Assembly (NCBI GenBank): GCA_002343455.1
Contig: DDSR01000337.1
Span: forward strand, 1-9,813
Length of the DNA stretch: 9,813 nucleotides
Direction: 5' to 3'
From: Deltaproteobacteria bacterium UBA2385
Lineage (GTDB): Bacteria > Myxococcota_A > UBA796 > UBA2385
Numbering within the stretch: position 1 is the first letter of the stretch; each line of letters opens with the position of its first letter. Below are positions 1 through 5,983 of this stretch, piece after piece. A program made the position numbers and the translations under genes. A model generated the notes under the pieces. That model was not told the origin of the DNA, did not search any database, and saw nothing but the letters and a program-made list of their open reading frames with translations.

Positions 1-188
1 GAGCCGGGCGGGATCTCGACCCGGCCGTCGAGCAGGCCGACGAGGCGGGCGGCGAGCTGGGGGCGGCGAGCCTGGAGGGCGGCGCTGACGAGCGAGGCGA
101 GCTCGTCGACGTCGTCGTGCTCGTGCAGGGCGGCGATGAAGGCGTCTTCGGCGGCGCGACCGGGGGCCGGCAGGGCGGGTGTGTCCAT
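1..188 (-). CDS. Unrecognised protein, N-terminal fragment (runs off left edge)
   Basis: This is the first 62 codons of a minus-strand gene that continues beyond the window. It begins with ATG at 188, preceded by a strong Shine-Dalgarno sequence (GAGGAG at 198-193, 4-nt spacer). The peptide starts MDTPALPAPGRAAEDAF and is Ala/Leu-rich and probably helical, with an acidic HEHDDVDEL stretch near residues 22-30 followed by LASLVSAALQARRPQLAARL. There is no signal peptide, so the product is probably cytoplasmic. No family is recognised from this fragment. It is divergent from the metzincin-like lipoprotein gene at 362, with 173 nt between the two starts. The reading frame is supported by the ribosome binding site, the absence of stops and GC-type codon use. 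The function is not assigned. Confidence 0.7.
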   Translation of the reverse strand, partial: MDTPALPAPGRAAEDAFIAALHEHDDVDELASLVSAALQARRPQLAARLVGLLDGRVEIPPG

Positions 189-246
189 GGTGCTCCTCGA
201 ATCGAAAGGTAGCCCCTGCGGCCGGGACCGGCTGCCGGAAACTCGG

Positions 247-258
247 CGGCAGCTGCCG
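247..258. promoter_or_regulatory. 12-bp perfect palindrome with overlapping direct repeats (possible operator)
   Basis: The region between the divergent genes starting at 188 and 362 holds the perfect palindrome CGGCAGCTGCCG. Its right half belongs to an 11-bp direct repeat, GCTGCCGGAAA, at 231-241 and 252-262. The copies are 21 bp apart, close to two helical turns, so a protein could bind both on one face of the DNA. The position between divergent starts fits a shared operator. No -35/-10 pair could be assigned, and GC-rich DNA gives palindromes easily, so this is a candidate only. Confidence 0.3.
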
Positions 259-361
259 GAAAACGGGCAGGCCGGGCGGCGAGGAGCACGGTGGCAGCGA
301 GGACCTCGTGACGGCACGGGTCCTGCCTGGGGCCGGGCCGCCTCACGCCCTCGGAGATCCC

Positions 362-1189
362 ATGGCCCCGAAGCCCCTCGCTCCCCTCGTCTTCCTGATC
401 ACCGCCTGCCAGCCTCCCGCCATCGAACCCTGGCACGAGGCCCGCCAGGCCTGCGAGCTCGCCGAGGGCGAGCACCCCGTCGACACGGTGATCGACGGGC
501 GGCCGGCCCTGGACCTCAGCCCGGAGTGCAGCCTCCACCTGGGCGAGCTGCTGGGGGTAGACAGGGAGAGCTTCGAGGCCGCCCCCCTCAGCCTGGAGGC
601 CCTGCTCCACGGGGCGCACCTGCTGGTGGCGGCGGACTTCGGCGAGGTGGGGCAGCTGCTGGCCAGCCCGCACGCCTCGACCTGGGCCCGTCAGCATCTC
701 GCCCGCCAGGCCGAGCGCGGCGGGCTGTCCGATCGGGCTCCAGCCTCGGCCCTGCTGCTGGCCCATGTGCGCTCCGAGCTGCGCGAGATCCGCTTCGTGC
801 CGGATCTCGAACAGTACGCCGCCGCCTACGACCGCGGACGGATGGTGCTGGGGGAGGTCCAGAGCCACGAGGATCAGCCTCCGCTCTGGATGGCCTCGGT
901 CCTGATGCACGAGGCCAGCCACGGAGTCGGCCCCGAGCACGGCGCCTGCCGGGACCGCCCGGACGAGGCCTGCGACGCCGACCTGGACGGAGTCTACGGC
1001 GCCCAGGCCTGGATGATCGAGGCCTGGCGCCAGGGGCTGCAGCCGGGGCAGGCGCACGCCGAGGAGGCCTGCGCGGGCTCGGTCAGCGATCTGACGGTGA
1101 TCTGTTCGATGGTGAACAATCCAGGCGACGATCTGCTCTGCGACCCGCTGGCCCGCTGGCGGGTCTGTGACACGCTCGGGCAGCGCTGA
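362..1189 (+). CDS. Lipoprotein with metzincin-type zinc-protease signature
   Basis: This encodes a 275-residue exported protein. The ATG at 362 was chosen because it gives a lipoprotein signal peptide (MAPKPLAPLVFLITAC, lipid-modified Cys about residue 16) and has GGAG just upstream; the frame stays open further upstream without adding a plausible signal. Residues 183-193 read HEASHGVGPEH, an exact match to the metzincin pattern HExxHxxGxxH, with H183, H187 and H193 as zinc ligands and E184 as the general base. A methionine at 250 in VICSMVNN could form the Met-turn beneath the zinc site. The C-terminal half has at least six cysteines (about 195, 202, 242, 248, 260, 268), suggesting disulfides and an extracytoplasmic fold. 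The rest does not resemble a named metzincin family. Protease activity and substrate are inferred from the motif only; a non-proteolytic zinc protein is possible. Confidence 0.8.
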   Translation: MAPKPLAPLVFLITACQPPAIEPWHEARQACELAEGEHPVDTVIDGRPALDLSPECSLHLGELLGVDRESFEAAPLSLEALLHGAHLLVAADFGEVGQLLASPHASTWARQHLARQAERGGLSDRAPASALLLAHVRSELREIRFVPDLEQYAAAYDRGRMVLGEVQSHEDQPPLWMASVLMHEASHGVGPEHGACRDRPDEACDADLDGVYGAQAWMIEAWRQGLQPGQAHAEEACAGSVSDLTVICSMVNNPGDDLLCDPLARWRVCDTLGQR

Positions 1190-1203
1190 GCAGATGCACG
1201 GCG

Positions 1204-1269
1204 CCCCCCGCAAGCGGGAGGAGGGTTGATTGGCCGTCTCCCTCCCCTCGCTTGCAGGCGGAGGGGGGG
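1204..1269. repeat. Long imperfect hairpin: terminator or REP-like dispersed palindrome
   Basis: Bases 1210-1225 pair with 1240-1255. This 16-position stem has one mismatch and one G-T pair, contains GCAAGCG opposite CGCTTGC, and closes a 14-nt loop. Runs of C (1204-1209) and G (1263-1269) extend it with bulges. It lies 15 nt after the stop of the metzincin-like gene and about 43 nt before the oxidoreductase start. There is no T-tract, as is common for terminators in GC-rich genomes. It could be a rho-independent-like terminator, an mRNA-stabilising stem, or one copy of a dispersed palindromic element. One window cannot distinguish these. Confidence 0.5.
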
Positions 1270-1311
1270 CGTCCGGCCGCCAGACCCCGCTGTTTCTCGA
1301 TAGGCGCTCCC

Positions 1312-2541
1312 ATGACCGCCTCCCTGCTGGCCGCCCCCCTGACCCTGCCCTGCGGTCAGCGCATCGAGAACCGCATCCTCAAGTCCGCGATGAGCGAGGG
1401 CCTGGGCTCGGCGGAGCACGGGCCCACCGCGGCCCATGCACGCCTGTACGCCCGCTGGGCTCGCGGCGGGCTGGGGCTGTCGATCACCGGGAACATCATG
1501 ATCGACGGGCGGGCCCTGGGCGAGCCGGGCAACGTCGTGGTGCAGGACGCGCAGCACCTGGACGCGCTGAAGGACTGGGCGACGGCCGGGCGCGGGTCGG
1601 GGACCCGGCTGTGGGCGCAGCTCAACCACCCGGGCAAGCAGGCGCCGCGCTTCTTGAACAAGGAGACGGTCGCGCCCTCGGCGGTCGGCTTCGGGCCGCA
1701 GCTCTCCTCGGCCTTCGCGGTGCCCCGGGCGCTGGAGGAGGCCGAGATCCTGGAGATCATCGCTCGTTTCGGTCGGACGGCGGCGGTGCTGCGCGAGGCG
1801 GGCTTCGACGGGGTGCAGATCCACGGCGCCCACGGCTACCTGGTCAGCCAGTTCCTCAGCCCCCACCACAACCGACGCGAGGACAGCTGGGGAGGCTCGC
1901 TGGAGAACCGCGCGCGCTTCGTCCACGAGGTCTACGCGGAGATCCGGCGCCAGGTGGGGCCGGACTTCCCGATCGGGATCAAGATCAACTCGGCGGACTT
2001 CCAGAAGGGCGGCTTCACCGAGCAGGAGTCGGCCGAGGTGATCGCCGGGCTGGCCCAGGAGGGCATCGACCTGGTGGAGGTCTCGGGGGGGACCTACGAG
2101 GCGCCGGCGATGACGGGGAGAGCGATGAAGGAGAGCACCCGGGCGCGCGAGGGCTACTTCCTCTCCTTCGTGAAGGGCCTGCGGCAGTCGGTGACGGTGC
2201 CGCTTGCGGTGACGGGCGGCTTTCGCACGGCCGAGGGGCTGGAGGCGGCGCTGGCCGAAGGGGCGGCCGACATGGTCGGGCTGGCCCGAACGATCGCCGT
2301 GCAGCCGGACTTCGCGGCCCAGGTGTTGGCGGGCCAGCGCCCGGTGAGCGCGATCCGTCGGCTGAGCACCGGGGTCAAGGCCCTGGACGCGGTGGCCTTC
2401 CTGGACGTGACCTGGTTCGAGGCCCAGCTCGCCCGGATGGGCGAGGGCAAGGAGCCGCTGCCGGAGCTGAGCGAGTGGCGCTCGCTGGGCCACACGCTCT
2501 GGTCGCAAGGGGTGCAGGCCTTCCGGATGCGGCGGGCCTGA
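1312..2541 (+). CDS. NADH:flavin oxidoreductase, Old Yellow Enzyme family
   Basis: This is a 409-residue FMN-dependent ene-reductase-type protein, the usual length for a single-domain member with no added Fe-S or dienoyl-CoA reductase half. The ATG at 1312 is preferred because the homologous N-terminus (PLTLPCGQRIENRILKSAM) begins just after it; the upstream in-frame extension runs into the hairpin. Family marks in order are the N-terminal ENRILKSAMSEG strand, the active-site pair H171/H174 in HGAHGYLVSQFLSP, the diagnostic NRREDSWGGSLENRARF at 187-203, GIKINSADF, and the FMN-phosphate loops TGGF (301-304) and GLART (323-327). H171 and H174 are expected to bind the substrate carbonyl, and hydride passes from NAD(P)H through FMN to an activated alkene. 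The serine in KSAMSE sits near where YqjM-type enzymes have a cysteine. The physiological substrate is unknown. It converges with the propeller lipoprotein gene, and the stops are 18 nt apart. Confidence 0.93.
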   Translation: MTASLLAAPLTLPCGQRIENRILKSAMSEGLGSAEHGPTAAHARLYARWARGGLGLSITGNIMIDGRALGEPGNVVVQDAQHLDALKDWATAGRGSGTRLWAQLNHPGKQAPRFLNKETVAPSAVGFGPQLSSAFAVPRALEEAEILEIIARFGRTAAVLREAGFDGVQIHGAHGYLVSQFLSPHHNRREDSWGGSLENRARFVHEVYAEIRRQVGPDFPIGIKINSADFQKGGFTEQESAEVIAGLAQEGIDLVEVSGGTYEAPAMTGRAMKESTRAREGYFLSFVKGLRQSVTVPLAVTGGFRTAEGLEAALAEGAADMVGLARTIAVQPDFAAQVLAGQRPVSAIRRLSTGVKALDAVAFLDVTWFEAQLARMGEGKEPLPELSEWRSLGHTLWSQGVQAFRMRRA

Positions 2542-2542
2542 G

Positions 2543-2572
2543 GCTCACCACCCGGAAGCTCACCAATCCGGG
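2543..2572. terminator. Possible terminator hairpin between convergent genes
   Basis: CCCGGA (2551-2556) and TCCGGG (2567-2572) form a 6-bp stem with a 10-nt loop that contains the stop codon of the minus-strand lipoprotein gene. An 8-bp direct repeat, GCTCACCA, lies at 2543-2550 and 2558-2565, so TGGTGAGC is read twice at the end of the minus-strand gene. The stem is short and lacks a T-run. Its location between convergent stops is the main argument for a terminator. Confidence 0.3.
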
Positions 2573-4941
2573 CCGATGCGCCAGGCCTCGCCGACCCCGG
2601 GCAGGCCGATCCAGACGGTCTGGCCCTTGCCGCGGAGGACCCTCCCCAGGGCGAGGTCTTCACGATCGCCCTCGACGATGGCGCTGCCCTCCGAGAGGCT
2701 GAGGACGCCAGCCTCGGGCGAGAGGAAGAGCGTGACCGAGCCGGCGCCGCTCCAGTCGGTGGAGGCCCCGGGGGCGCCGATGGCGAGGTCGAGAGCCCCG
2801 TCGAGGTCGAAGCCGGCGGCGACGGCGCTGCCGGCCTGGTCACCGGGGCTGTCGCCGAAGACGGTGAGCCAGGCGGTGGAGAGCTCCTGCTCGCCCCAGA
2901 GCGGGCCGGTGAGCAGGTAGGCGGCGCCGGCTCGCTCTCCGGCCGAGCCTTCGCCCGGCGCGCCCACCAGGATGTCGTCGTAGCCGTCGCCGTCGACATC
3001 ACCGGCGGCGGCGAGGGCGTGGCCGGCCTGGTCGCCCGCGGCGCTGCCCCGCAGGATGGCGAGCGCGTCGGACAGGTTGGAGGCTCCCGCCTCGGGCGCG
3101 GCGAGGAGGTAGGCGCTGCCGGCGTAGCGGTCCGGGCCACGCGCGCCGGGCACCCCGACCAGCAGCTCGACGAGGCCGTCCCCATCGGTGTCGCCGGCCC
3201 CCGCCAGCACGGCGCCGGCTTCGTCCCCGGCGGCCTCGCCCCAGAGGATGCTGCGGGCCTCGTCCAGGCTGGTGCTCTCCCCGCAGGTCGCCGTGAGCAG
3301 GGCGATCCGGCCCTGGCGCCTCAGCTCGCCGCTGGCCTGGGGGGCGCCGATGGCGAGGTCCAGCAGCCCGTCGCCGTCGAGGTCGCCGGGCAGAGCCAGG
3401 GCGCTGCCGGCCTCCTCTGCGTCCTGGCCGTCGACCTGGCCGCAGGTGAGCTCCTCGACCCTGGCGGAGGAGAGCGGCGCTTCCAGCAGGAAGACGGCGC
3501 CGTCCTGCGCGCCGACCCCGGGCGCCCCCAGGGCCATCAGCCCGTCGCGGGCCGCCAGGGCGCTGCCGAGGAAGCTGCCGTCCGCCCCGCCCCGGATGCT
3601 GAAGCTGGAGCCCTCGGGATCGACCAGGACCAGCCCCTCGTTGACCTCTCCCCCCCGAGGGGCGCCGATCGACACGATGCCGTCGTCGTCGACCGCCAGG
3701 GCCGATCCGGCCTCGCTGCCCTCCTCGCCCTCCCAGACCCAGGGCAGGCAGGGGTCGACCCGCCCGTCGCAGTCTTGATCGACGCCGTCGGCGCAGCGCT
3801 CCAGGGCGCCAGGGTAGACGCTGTCGTCCTCGTCCTGGCAGTCGCCTCCCCCGTGGTCCAGCCCGCGGTGGCCATCGGCGTCGGCGTCGAAGTCGTCGGC
3901 CCCGTCGCAGTCCTGGTCGACCCCGTCGTACCAGGACTCGGCGGCCAGGGGGGAGACGTCGGGGTCGGCGTCGTCGCAGTCGCGCGGATCGGCGCTCTGC
4001 CCGTCGAGCTGGTCGCAGGTCGCGCCCAGGGGCCGATCCGGATCGCCGAAGCCGTCGCCGTCGCCGTCCAGGTAGACGGCGCGGGCCCCGCCGTTGTCGG
4101 GGTCCTCGGCGTCGACGAGGCCGTCGCAGTCCTCGTCCAGGCCGTTGGCGCAGAGCTCCTCGGCCCCGGGATGGACGGTCGGATCCGCGTCGTCGCAGTC
4201 CTCTCCCTGCGGCACGCGCTCGGGCAGGGCGAGGCAGGAGCGCAGCACATCGGCGTCCTGCCCGTAGCCGTCGCCGTCGAGGTCCAGGTGCCAGGCCGGG
4301 GCGTCGGTGAGGCCGGGATCGTCGTCGTCGGCGAGGCCGTTGCAGTCCTCGTCCGTCCCAGCGGGGTCGCAGACCTCGGCCGCCGCGGGGTTGACCGCGG
4401 CGTCCCGATCGTCGCAGTCGTCGCCGCTGGCGGAGGTGCCATCCACCGGCAGGCAGGCCAGCTCCCAGACGTCGGGGTCGCCGAAGCCATCGCCGTCGGC
4501 GTCCCGGTACCAGGTCAGCGCGTCGACCGCGTCAGCCTCATCGAGCAGCCCGTCGCAGTCGTTGTCCCGGCCGTCGCAGAGCTCGTCGGCGTCGGGCTGG
4601 AAGGCGGGGTCCCCGTCGTCGCAGTCGCCGGCGCGGTCGGCGGCCCCAGCCGGACGCTGGCAGCTGCGCTGGGCGGTGCGCTCGTCTCCCCAGCCGTCCC
4701 CGTCGGCGTCGGTGTAGTAGAGCCGGGCCTCAAGGGCGTCCTCCTCGTCGACCTGGCCGTCGCAGTCGTCGTCGACGTCGTTGCAGCGCTCGACGGCGTC
4801 GGGCGAGCGCAGGGGGTCGCCGTCGTCGCAGTCGTAGGGCGAGATCCAGCCGTCGTGATCGCGGTCCAGCGTGGGGTGCTGGCCGAGGCCCTGGCAGGCG
4901 AGCGGGAGGGCCAGCAGCACGAGCAGGGAGAGGGGGCGGAT
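2560..4941 (-). CDS. Surface lipoprotein: six MopE-type metal-binding repeats plus seven-bladed FG-GAP propeller
   Basis: This is a 793-residue product if translation starts at ATC (4941-4939). That codon lies 6 nt after GGAGG and makes residues 1-16 a textbook lipoprotein signal (RPLSLLVLLALPLAC, Cys16). The next in-frame ATG upstream (5043) would add 34 residues before the signal and sits on the start of the divergent gene. Residues about 25-398 contain six repeats with D-x-D-x-DG loops, DCDD and C-x(n)-DCDG motifs, as in the MopE-type putative metal-binding family (Pfam Cu-binding_MopE). Repeat 5 has ESWYDG in place of the usual cysteine. Residues about 400-793 form seven FG-GAP blades, each ending in a GAP-like turn. 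Blades 3-5 carry calcium loops of the D-x-DGDG type, blade 6 (DLDGALD) is degenerate, and blades 1, 2 and 7 lack them. It is probably anchored at the outer membrane and binds calcium or another divalent metal. Its ligand is unknown. Confidence 0.88.
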   Translation of the reverse strand: MRPLSLLVLLALPLACQGLGQHPTLDRDHDGWISPYDCDDGDPLRSPDAVERCNDVDDDCDGQVDEEDALEARLYYTDADGDGWGDERTAQRSCQRPAGAADRAGDCDDGDPAFQPDADELCDGRDNDCDGLLDEADAVDALTWYRDADGDGFGDPDVWELACLPVDGTSASGDDCDDRDAAVNPAAAEVCDPAGTDEDCNGLADDDDPGLTDAPAWHLDLDGDGYGQDADVLRSCLALPERVPQGEDCDDADPTVHPGAEELCANGLDEDCDGLVDAEDPDNGGARAVYLDGDGDGFGDPDRPLGATCDQLDGQSADPRDCDDADPDVSPLAAESWYDGVDQDCDGADDFDADADGHRGLDHGGGDCQDEDDSVYPGALERCADGVDQDCDGRVDPCLPWVWEGEEGSEAGSALAVDDDGIVSIGAPRGGEVNEGLVLVDPEGSSFSIRGGADGSFLGSALAARDGLMALGAPGVGAQDGAVFLLEAPLSSARVEELTCGQVDGQDAEEAGSALALPGDLDGDGLLDLAIGAPQASGELRRQGRIALLTATCGESTSLDEARSILWGEAAGDEAGAVLAGAGDTDGDGLVELLVGVPGARGPDRYAGSAYLLAAPEAGASNLSDALAILRGSAAGDQAGHALAAAGDVDGDGYDDILVGAPGEGSAGERAGAAYLLTGPLWGEQELSTAWLTVFGDSPGDQAGSAVAAGFDLDGALDLAIGAPGASTDWSGAGSVTLFLSPEAGVLSLSEGSAIVEGDREDLALGRVLRGKGQTVWIGLPGVGEAWRIGPDW
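3748..4869 (-). repeat. Six MopE-like Asp/Cys-rich coding repeats
   Basis: This covers residues about 25-398 of the propeller lipoprotein. Repeat cores are marked by DCDD or DCQD at residues about 37, 106, 175, 248, 321 and 367, and by DCDG or DCNG at about 59, 128, 199, 271, 344 and 390. Typical spacing between cores is about 70 residues, but repeat 6 is compressed (about 46) and lacks the aromatic-start linker seen as YYTDADGDG or YRDADGDG in the others. The Asp-rich coding makes the opposite strand an artificially long open frame. Confidence 0.85.
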
Positions 4942-4947
4942 GGAGAA

Positions 4948-4952
4948 CCTCC
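4948..4952 (-). promoter_or_regulatory. Shine-Dalgarno that places the lipoprotein start on ATC
   Basis: On the minus strand GGAGG lies at 4952-4948, six nucleotides upstream of ATC at 4941-4939. No in-frame ATG, GTG or TTG exists between the ATG at 5043 and this codon. Nothing better than the ATC reconciles the ribosome binding site with the lipoprotein signal that follows directly. Confidence 0.6.
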
Positions 4953-4970
4953 AGCAGGCAGGATGCCCGC

Positions 4971-5016
4971 TAATCTCCCGGCCCGGTAGCCGCGCGCCTG
5001 CGGGCGCAGGGAGATA
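4971..5016. promoter_or_regulatory. Nested inverted repeats in the divergent intergenic region
   Basis: In the roughly 100 bp between the divergent lipoprotein starts (4941 and 5042), ATCTCCC (4973-4979) is mirrored by GGGAGAT (5009-5015). Inside this, GCGCC (4994-4998) and GGCGC (5003-5007) form a short stem with a TGCG loop. The symmetry could be a shared operator for both directions or a leader-RNA stem. No convincing sigma-70 promoter elements were seen, so this is a weak call. Confidence 0.25.
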
Positions 5017-5041
5017 GGACGGCGAGCAACCCGGAGCCCAC

Positions 5042-5983
5042 ATGTCCCGACGCCCCCTCGCCGCCCTGCTGCCGCTGCTGGTCCTGACCGGCGGCTGTGG
5101 TTTCATCGGATCGGGGGACGACCCCCTGGTCATCGCCTTCCGTGGCGGCAACGGCTACTGGCCGGAGAACTCGCGGCTGGCCCTCGCCAACGCCGTCCTG
5201 CAGCCGTGGGACGGCATCCACGTCGACCTCGCCGTGACCGCCGACGAGGTCGCGGTGCTGTACCGCGGGGCCTACCTCTCGCCCGAGCTCTGCACCGGGG
5301 TCGATCCCAACGATCCTACCGGCGAGCAGGCCATCGGCGAGGAAGAGGTCCGCATCCAGGACTACACCTTCGAGGAGCTGCAGGACAACTACCGCTGCGG
5401 CGGGATCGCCGACAAGGACCACCCCGACGCGCAGCTGCTCTCGGACGGGCTGATGCCCTTCGACGAGGCGCTCGACCACTTCGTGTCCAACCCCGGCTTC
5501 TTCATCCAGCTCAACGTGGTCCGGGACGAGGTCAACACGCCGGATCCCGAGATCCTGGCCCGCGCCATCCTGGACCCCTGGTTCAACGCGGCCCCCGAGA
5601 ACCGCTGGCGGATCAGCGCCCCCGACAACGACACGATCGAGGCCTTCGACGCCCGCGCGGCGGCCCTGGGGCGGGCCGGCGAGCTGGAGACCTCGTTGAC
5701 CTGGCCGGGGTACTGGCCCGACGGCGTGCCGGCCGGTGACGTGGTCGGGGCCGAGCTCCTGCTCAGCCAGGGGCTGATCGATCCGGTCGGCGCTGCCCGC
5801 GGCGCCAACGCAGACGGCGTGGCCATCCCCTACCCGATGGTCGACCGCGAGCTGGCCCGCAAGGTGCGCGCCGCCGACCTCAACCTCCAGGTGATGGAGG
5901 TCCAGCGCCGCTCGGTGATGCGGACCTTCGAGCGCTGGCCTGTCGAGAGCATCGTCTCCTCCTCCCCGGAGCCGACCCCGTGA
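5042..5983 (+). CDS. GDPD-like lipoprotein, probable pseudoenzyme
   Basis: This 313-residue lipoprotein has signal MSRRPLAALLPLLVLTGGC (Cys19), and GGAG (5033-5036) lies 5 nt before the ATG. The body follows the glycerophosphodiester phosphodiesterase TIM-barrel pattern. IAFRGGNGYWPEN (31-43) aligns with the usual HRG...PEN, DGIHVDLAVTADEVAVLYRG (58-76) with the IELDV...HD segment, YTFEEL with the conserved T-x-x-EL, and NADGVAIPYPMVDREL with the C-terminal strand and helix. The catalytic positions are mostly changed: the first His is Phe33, the Glu of ExD is His60, the second His is lost (Tyr74-Arg75), and the later ExK becomes Gln156-x-Asn158. Arg34, Glu42 and Asp62 remain. Classical phosphodiesterase chemistry is therefore unlikely; a binding role or altered chemistry is inferred. 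It is the first gene of the five-gene plus-strand run and its stop overlaps the next start. Confidence 0.78.
   Translation: MSRRPLAALLPLLVLTGGCGFIGSGDDPLVIAFRGGNGYWPENSRLALANAVLQPWDGIHVDLAVTADEVAVLYRGAYLSPELCTGVDPNDPTGEQAIGEEEVRIQDYTFEELQDNYRCGGIADKDHPDAQLLSDGLMPFDEALDHFVSNPGFFIQLNVVRDEVNTPDPEILARAILDPWFNAAPENRWRISAPDNDTIEAFDARAAALGRAGELETSLTWPGYWPDGVPAGDVVGAELLLSQGLIDPVGAARGANADGVAIPYPMVDRELARKVRAADLNLQVMEVQRRSVMRTFERWPVESIVSSSPEPTP

Noticed and set aside
291..311. Six-codon GTG-started leader frame after a GAGGAG sequence at 281-286
   Set aside because: The peptide (VAARTS) has no attenuation-like residue run, and such short frames are common by chance.
179..361. Upstream in-frame extension of the metzincin-like gene to 179
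   Set aside because: It overlaps the ribosome binding site and start of the divergent gene at 188 and would hide the lipoprotein signal beginning at 362.
994..2508. Minus-strand open frame of 504 codons over the oxidoreductase gene
   Set aside because: It is Arg/His/Gln-rich with no domain, an expected shadow in GC-rich DNA. The plus-strand frame has complete Old Yellow Enzyme motifs.
1230..2702. Plus-strand alternative frame of 490 codons
   Set aside because: The composition is Gly/Arg/Ala-rich without motifs; it is a frame-shifted shadow of the oxidoreductase.
3019..4989. Long plus-strand open frame (656 codons) opposite the propeller lipoprotein
   Set aside because: The translation is a Val/Ala/Gly low-complexity stream produced by reading Asp-rich GAC/GAT repeats backwards. 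The minus-strand frame has recognisable domains and a signal peptide.
4942..5151. N-terminal extension of the propeller lipoprotein to ATGs at 5043 or 5151
   Set aside because: It would put 34-70 residues before a standard lipoprotein signal and overlap the divergent gene. No ribosome binding site as good as GGAGG at 4952-4948 was seen.
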